Shown here in pieces: positions 60,194-64,000 of a DNA stretch of 64,000 bases. How positions within the stretch are numbered: position 1 is the first letter of the stretch; the number at the start of each line of letters is the position of its first letter. The DNA is from Chloroflexi bacterium CFX6 (lineage in GTDB: Bacteria > Chloroflexota > Anaerolineae > Anaerolineales > Villigracilaceae). The stretch covers positions 28,683 through 92,682 of the forward strand of contig SZPG01000010.1 in NCBI GenBank assembly GCA_030263595.1. The letters are read 5' to 3'. Below the pieces are notes generated by a model that was not told where the DNA came from, did not search any database, and worked only from the letters and a program-made list of their open reading frames with translations. The translations under genes were made by a program, and so were the position numbers.

Positions 60194-61405
60194 TCAGCCA
60201 AGATATTCGACCACCGTCGCTTCTCCCTGCCCGACGCCGACGCAGAGTGTGGCAAGTCCGTATTTCACGTTTCCGCGTAGACGCATCTCGTGAAGGAGCG
60301 TGGTCATCAGCCGCGCGCCCGAACATCCAAGCGGATGCCCGATGGCGATGGCGCCGCCGTTGACGTTGACGATTTCGGGATCGAGACCCAGGTCTTCGAC
60401 GACCGCCAGCGATTGCACGGCAAAGGCTTCGTTCAATTCGATCAAGCCGATGTCCTTGATTGTCAGCCCCGCGCGCCTGAGGGCTTTCGTCACCGCGGGG
60501 ACGGGACCGATGCCCATCACGCGGGGTTCCACGCCAGCGGCAGCGGAGGCAACGAGGCGCGCCAACGGCTTATAGCCCAATTCTTTGGCTTTCTCTTCGC
60601 TCATCACCAGCAGCGCCGCCGCGCCGTCGTTCAATCCAGACGAGTTTCCCGCCGTGACGGTTCCGCCCTCTTTGGCAAAGGCAGGCTTGAGTTTGGCGAG
60701 CGATTCCATCGAGGTGTCGCGGCGCGGACGTTCATCGGTATCCACGATCTTCGGATCGCCCTTTTTTTGAGGGATGAGAATTGGGAGAATTTCCTCCTTG
60801 AACCTTCCGGAGTCGCTCGCGGCGATGGCGCGTTGATGAGATCGTAACGCAAACGCGTCCTGCATTTCGCGCGTAATGTGCGGGCGTTCTTTGGCAATGT
60901 TCTCCGCCGTTTCGCCCATTGACTCGGTTCCGTATTTTTCTTTCATCGCAGGGTTGGGATAGCGCCACCCCAAAGCTGTGTCCCATGCGGTGAGGTTGCC
61001 AAACGAGTATCCCGCCTCGGCTTTGGGAAGCGAGTAGGGCGCGCGGGACATGGATTCGACTCCGCCCGCAATGTACACCTCCCCTTCACCGGCTTTGATG
61101 GCGCGCGCGGCTTGATTGACCGCGTTCAAGCCCGAAGCGCACAGGCGGTTCACGGTCACGCCCGCGACTTCCACGGGCAGACCCGCCAGCAGCGCCGCCA
61201 TGCGCGCCACATTGCGATTATCCTCCCCGGCTTGATTCGCGCATCCGAAGAAGACCTCTTCGACGAGGGCAGGATCAAGTCTGTTGCGTTGGACCATCTC
61301 TTTTATAACAAGAGCCGCCAAATCGTCGGGACGAACCGAAGCGAGAACCCCTCCCAGGGCGCCGACCGGCGTGCGAACGGCGTCCACGATCACAGCATTT
61401 GTCAT
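60194..61405 (-). CDS. Acetyl-CoA acetyltransferase (thiolase)
   Basis: A 403-residue thiolase. The acylated Cys is C89 in [10 protein letters not shown]. The second half has [23 protein letters not shown] (His) and [10 protein letters not shown], with the proton-transfer Cys. It either condenses two acetyl-CoA or cleaves 3-ketoacyl-CoA; the family resembles PcaF/degradative thiolases, so direction cannot be fixed. The ATG at 61405 has GGAGGAAACC. It is divergent from the 2-oxoacid oxidoreductase operon, which makes or uses acyl-CoA. Confidence 0.94.
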   Translation of the reverse strand: MTNAVIVDAVRTPVGALGGVLASVRPDDLAALVIKEMVQRNRLDPALVEEVFFGCANQAGEDNRNVARMAALLAGLPVEVAGVTVNRLCASGLNAVNQAARAIKAGEGEVYIAGGVESMSRAPYSLPKAEAGYSFGNLTAWDTALGWRYPNPAMKEKYGTESMGETAENIAKERPHITREMQDAFALRSHQRAIAASDSGRFKEEILPILIPQKKGDPKIVDTDERPRRDTSMESLAKLKPAFAKEGGTVTAGNSSGLNDGAAALLVMSEEKAKELGYKPLARLVASAAAGVEPRVMGIGPVPAVTKALRRAGLTIKDIGLIELNEAFAVQSLAVVEDLGLDPEIVNVNGGAIAIGHPLGCSGARLMTTLLHEMRLRGNVKYGLATLCVGVGQGEATVVEYLG

Positions 61406-61698
61406 GGTTTCCTCCAATTCAATTCAGTTTCATATCGGGATTCTACCACCCCGAAAGAATGATATTTGTACGCTCCGCAGTGTGACGCATGGCACTACAC
61501 CCAAAGGGCAGATGAAGCGATAATCAGGGTGCGGGAATCCCGCTAAATAATGTCCGACTACTCGTATAAGTGAATAGACCTGACAGGTTTCAGACGCGCC
61601 AGTCCGATCATCAACACCCGCGCGGACAATAACCATCACCGACCAACCCCCTGCATAAACCTGTCAGGTCTCCAGATAACAATAACAAAGGAGACTCA
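61406..61698. other. Divergent intergenic region with 15-bp inverted repeat
   Basis: About 290 bases. AGACCTGACAGGTTT (61576-61590) is the exact reverse complement of AAACCTGTCAGGTCT (61657-61671). The plus-strand ferredoxin gene has AAAGGAGA before its ATG. No other gene is seen. Confidence 0.6.
61576..61671. repeat. 15-bp inverted repeat pair upstream of the oxidoreductase operon
   Basis: Two perfect 15-base arms, AGACCTGACAGGTTT and its complement, are 66 bases apart. They could be one dispersed palindromic element, or a pair of binding sites for a regulator of the operon. Confidence 0.7.
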
Positions 61699-61950
61699 AT
61701 GGCAGCCAAAGGCTGGATCGAAGTCAGCGATACCTACTGTAAAGGATGCGAATTGTGCATCAGCGCATGTCCGCAGGAAGTGATGGAATTGGACATGACG
61801 CGGCTTACCCCCAAAGGCTACCACCCCGCGCACATCTTCAAGGATGGATGCACGGGGTGCGCCATCTGTGCGCTGGTCTGCCCGGATGCGGCGATCACGG
61901 TGTATCGGGAAATTGTAGGGAAAGGGCTTGCCCCTGTCCCAGCTGGATAA
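61699..61950 (+). CDS. 2-oxoacid:ferredoxin oxidoreductase, ferredoxin-like delta subunit
   Basis: An 83-residue protein with two [4Fe-4S] motifs: C14-C17-C20-C24 (DTYCKGCELC, then ISACP) and C51-C54-C57-C61 (CTGCAICALVCP). It carries electrons from the TPP enzyme to ferredoxin. It is the first gene of the delta-alpha-beta cluster. A tandem copy of CTGGATAACCGCAAG just after the stop makes a small hairpin with GGGTTATCC. Confidence 0.93.
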   Translation: MAAKGWIEVSDTYCKGCELCISACPQEVMELDMTRLTPKGYHPAHIFKDGCTGCAICALVCPDAAITVYREIVGKGLAPVPAG

Positions 61951-61996
61951 CCGCAAGCTGGATAACCGCAAGGGTTATCCCTACGGAGAAATATAA

Positions 61997-63109
61997 ATGA
62001 CACGTGAATTATGGAAAGGCAATGAAGCCATCGCCGAAGCCGCGGTACGCGCGGGGCTCGAAGCGTACTTCGGCTACCCCATCACCCCGCAAACTGAAAT
62101 CCTCGAATACCTCTCGAAACGCATGCCCGAACTTGGGCGTGCTTTTGTTCAGGCGGAATCCGAACTCGGCGCGATCAACATGGTCTACGGCGCGGCGTGC
62201 GCGGGTGTGCGCGTGATGTCCACGTCGTCGAGTCCCGGCGTGAGCCTGATGATGGAAGGCATCTCGTATATTGCCGGCACTGAGATTCCCGCAGTGCTGG
62301 TCAATGTGATGCGCGGGGGACCCGGTCTCGGCAACATCGCGCCATCGCAGGGAGATTACAACCAGGCGGTGCATGGCGGCGGTCACGGCGATTACCAGCC
62401 GATCGTGCTTGCGCCCGCCTCGGTGCAGGAGGCGATTGACCTGATGGGGCTGTCGTTCGACCTGGCGGAAAAATACCGCGCCATCTGCATGGTCATCCTC
62501 GACGGCTCGGTCGGGCAGATGATGGAACCCGCGCAGATGCCGGAGATGAGACCGATTCAGCGCGCAAATTGGGATTGGGCAACCGACGGGAAGATGGGCA
62601 AACGCCCGCGCCGCATCCTCTCCTCCATTTATCTGGATCCCATCGAAGAAGAGAAACTCAACCTCAGGCTTTTGGCGCGCTGGAAAAGCATCCAGGCAAA
62701 CGAAGTACGCTACAAGGAATATCATCTCGACGATGCGGAATTCGTCGTCATCGGCTTCGGGACGGCGGGACGCGTGGCGTTATCAGCGGTGAGGCAGGCG
62801 CGTCAGAAGGGAATCAAGGTCGGGTTGTTGAGACCGATCACCGTCAGCCCGTTTCCGTCCGGGGTCATCGAGCAACTCGCGGGACGGGTCGAGGCGTTCC
62901 TTGTCACAGAGATGAACGCCGGTCAAATGCTGGAGGACGTCCGCCTGGCGGTGAAGGGACGCGCCCCGGTCGAGTTCTACGGACGCATGGGCGGCGTGGT
63001 GCCGTTCCCCGATGAAATCCTGCGCGAGATCGAACGCATCGCCTCGAGCAAGTTGAGCGTGGAGACAAATCCGCGCGAGGCGTGGCTGGAGAGGATGAGT
63101 CCTGCGTAA
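61997..63109 (+). CDS. 2-oxoacid:ferredoxin oxidoreductase, alpha subunit
   Basis: A 370-residue alpha subunit of a pyruvate/2-oxoglutarate/branched-chain 2-oxoacid:ferredoxin oxidoreductase. The N-terminus has [17 protein letters not shown] and [18 protein letters not shown]. The substrate loop is [16 protein letters not shown], and the C-terminal domain has [13 protein letters not shown]. Such enzymes reversibly decarboxylate 2-oxo acids to acyl-CoA with reduced ferredoxin. Substrate choice (2-oxoglutarate versus branched-chain) is not readable here. An A-family repeat separates it from the beta gene. Confidence 0.93.
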   Translation: MTRELWKGNEAIAEAAVRAGLEAYFGYPITPQTEILEYLSKRMPELGRAFVQAESELGAINMVYGAACAGVRVMSTSSSPGVSLMMEGISYIAGTEIPAVLVNVMRGGPGLGNIAPSQGDYNQAVHGGGHGDYQPIVLAPASVQEAIDLMGLSFDLAEKYRAICMVILDGSVGQMMEPAQMPEMRPIQRANWDWATDGKMGKRPRRILSSIYLDPIEEEKLNLRLLARWKSIQANEVRYKEYHLDDAEFVVIGFGTAGRVALSAVRQARQKGIKVGLLRPITVSPFPSGVIEQLAGRVEAFLVTEMNAGQMLEDVRLAVKGRAPVEFYGRMGGVVPFPDEILREIERIASSKLSVETNPREAWLERMSPA

Positions 63110-63226
63110 TGTCATTGCGAGGAGGGTTCTTCGACGAAGCAATCCCCTCGTAACATGGAGATTGCTTCGCTCAGGTCTCGATACGGCGGAAAAACGCCGC
63201 CTACTCGACCATCGCTCGCAATGACA
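63110..63226. repeat. A-family dispersed inverted repeat, copy 5
   Basis: The element starts TGTCATTGCGAGGAGG and ends GCTCGCAATGACA, with GAAGCAATCCCCTC and GAGATTGCTTCGC inside. It sits within an operon, between the alpha and beta subunit genes. Confidence 0.8.
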
Positions 63227-63244
63227 TGACACCAAGAGGTATTT

Positions 63245-64000
63245 ATGACAACAAACAACCTTGTCTACGACCGACCCGAAGGCTTTACCGAAACGCCCAC
63301 CCATTATTGCCCGGGCTGCACGCACGGAGTGGCGCATCGCCTGGTCGCGGAAGTTTTGGAGGAAATGGGTGCGCTCGACCGCACCATCGGCGTCGCGCCG
63401 GTGGGATGCGCGGTGTTCGCCTACAACTATTTCGACACCGATTTCGTCGAAGCCCCGCACGGACGTGCGCCCGCCATGGCAACCGGCATCAAACGCGTCC
63501 TGCCGGATCGCATCGTGTTCACCTATCAAGGCGACGGCGACCTGGCTTCGATCGGGATGGGAGAAATTGTCCATGCGGCGGCGCGCGGCGAGAACCTGAC
63601 CGTGATCTTCATCAACAACGCCAACTACGGCATGACCGGCGGACAGATGGCGCCGACCACGCTGCCCGGCATGAAGACCACCTCCTCCCCCAACGGGCGC
63701 GATGTGGAGACGCAGGGCTTTCCCATCCGCATGGCGGAGATGCTGGCGACGCTCGATGGCGTGGGGTACGTCGTCCGCCGTTCGTTACATGACCCGAAGA
63801 ACATTCGCCTGGCGAAGAAAGCCATCCGCACCGCCTTCGAAACCCAGGCGCGCGGGCTGGGCTTCTCGATGGTCGAGTTATTGTCCACGTGTCCCACCAA
63901 TTGGGGCATGACGCCGGTCGAGTCGTTGAAGTTCGTGGAGCAGCAAATGGTTCCAGCCTTTCCGCTGGGCGACTATAAAGTGACCGAGGCGATCAAGCAG
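63245..64000 (+). CDS. 2-oxoacid:ferredoxin oxidoreductase, TPP-binding beta subunit (3' end off window)
   Basis: The first 252 residues of the beta subunit. CPGCTHG (C22, C25) is near the N-terminus, as in 2-oxoacid oxidoreductases. The TPP/Mg motif is [12 protein letters not shown]...[11 protein letters not shown], followed by [14 protein letters not shown]. It carries the thiamine pyrophosphate cofactor that decarboxylates the 2-oxo acid. The reading frame is open to the window edge. A gamma subunit, if the enzyme has one as a separate gene, must lie beyond the window or be fused. Confidence 0.93.
   Translation, partial: MTTNNLVYDRPEGFTETPTHYCPGCTHGVAHRLVAEVLEEMGALDRTIGVAPVGCAVFAYNYFDTDFVEAPHGRAPAMATGIKRVLPDRIVFTYQGDGDLASIGMGEIVHAAARGENLTVIFINNANYGMTGGQMAPTTLPGMKTTSSPNGRDVETQGFPIRMAEMLATLDGVGYVVRRSLHDPKNIRLAKKAIRTAFETQARGLGFSMVELLSTCPTNWGMTPVESLKFVEQQMVPAFPLGDYKVTEAIKQ

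Overview
The window reads like a chromosome segment of a GC-rich anaerobic or facultative bacterium, most likely a Chloroflexota of the Anaerolineae type. This is inferred from the menaquinone genes, a four-S1-domain RpsA, lipoproteins with long Thr/Pro linkers, corrinoid-dependent MttB-type methyltransferases, a ferredoxin-dependent 2-oxoacid oxidoreductase, and heavy littering with short palindromic repeats. No rRNA, tRNA, prophage, transposase or CRISPR array was seen. The genes at both edges (an RluA-family pseudouridine synthase and a 2-oxoacid:ferredoxin oxidoreductase beta subunit) are cut by the window.

Layout. 1-4.8 kb: minus-strand housekeeping genes (pseudouridine synthase, lspA, alr, an acetyltransferase, an RRM protein, a DUF1761 membrane protein) and one plus-strand orphan with a possible transglutaminase-like fold. 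5.2-14.6 kb: a probable methylated-amine catabolic island with a GntR/FCD regulator, one corrinoid protein, three non-pyrrolysine MttB-family methyltransferases, a frameshifted S9 peptidase and an M20 amidohydrolase. 14.7-18 kb: small membrane proteins, a renal-dipeptidase-type M19 enzyme and rpsA. 18.3-20.4 kb: a ChlI-like AAA gene and a VWA gene in adjacent frames, joined by a nine-A slippery run, so probably one chlD gene decoded with -1 frameshifting. 20.4-25.4 kb: isochorismatase-like hydrolase, LysM/CAP surface protein, rpsT, and a complete NMT1-type ABC importer. 25.6-33 kb: menA and ubiE (menaquinone), tag, esterase, MFS, MBL hydrolase, rny, recX. 33-36 kb: an unusual non-coding stretch (three 76-bp repeats followed by a group II intron-like RNA segment) ahead of a malic enzyme/phosphotransacetylase fusion. 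36-45 kb: DedA, a dual-permease ABC system, obgE, and an FHA / receiver-kinase / PAS-kinase signalling operon. 45-57.3 kb: a cDPG-synthetase-like GTPase, argS, a GT87-like membrane protein, M24 peptidase, SDR, lon, folC, DUF503, RNase H. 57.5-64 kb: CBS protein, two overlapping lipoprotein genes, a thiolase and the delta-alpha-beta genes of a 2-oxoacid:ferredoxin oxidoreductase.

How it fits together. The MttB enzymes would demethylate quaternary or tertiary amines onto the corrinoid protein. Corrinoid or other tetrapyrrole metal insertion is a plausible role for the chlD product. Thiolase, ferredoxin-linked oxidoreductase and malic enzyme fit central carbon flow in an anaerobe. The most striking non-genic features are several families of dispersed inverted repeats. 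Some have entered reading frames (S9 peptidase, argS, folC). There is also a group of genes whose TATAAT box lies only 7-10 nt before the start codon, suggesting leaderless mRNAs.
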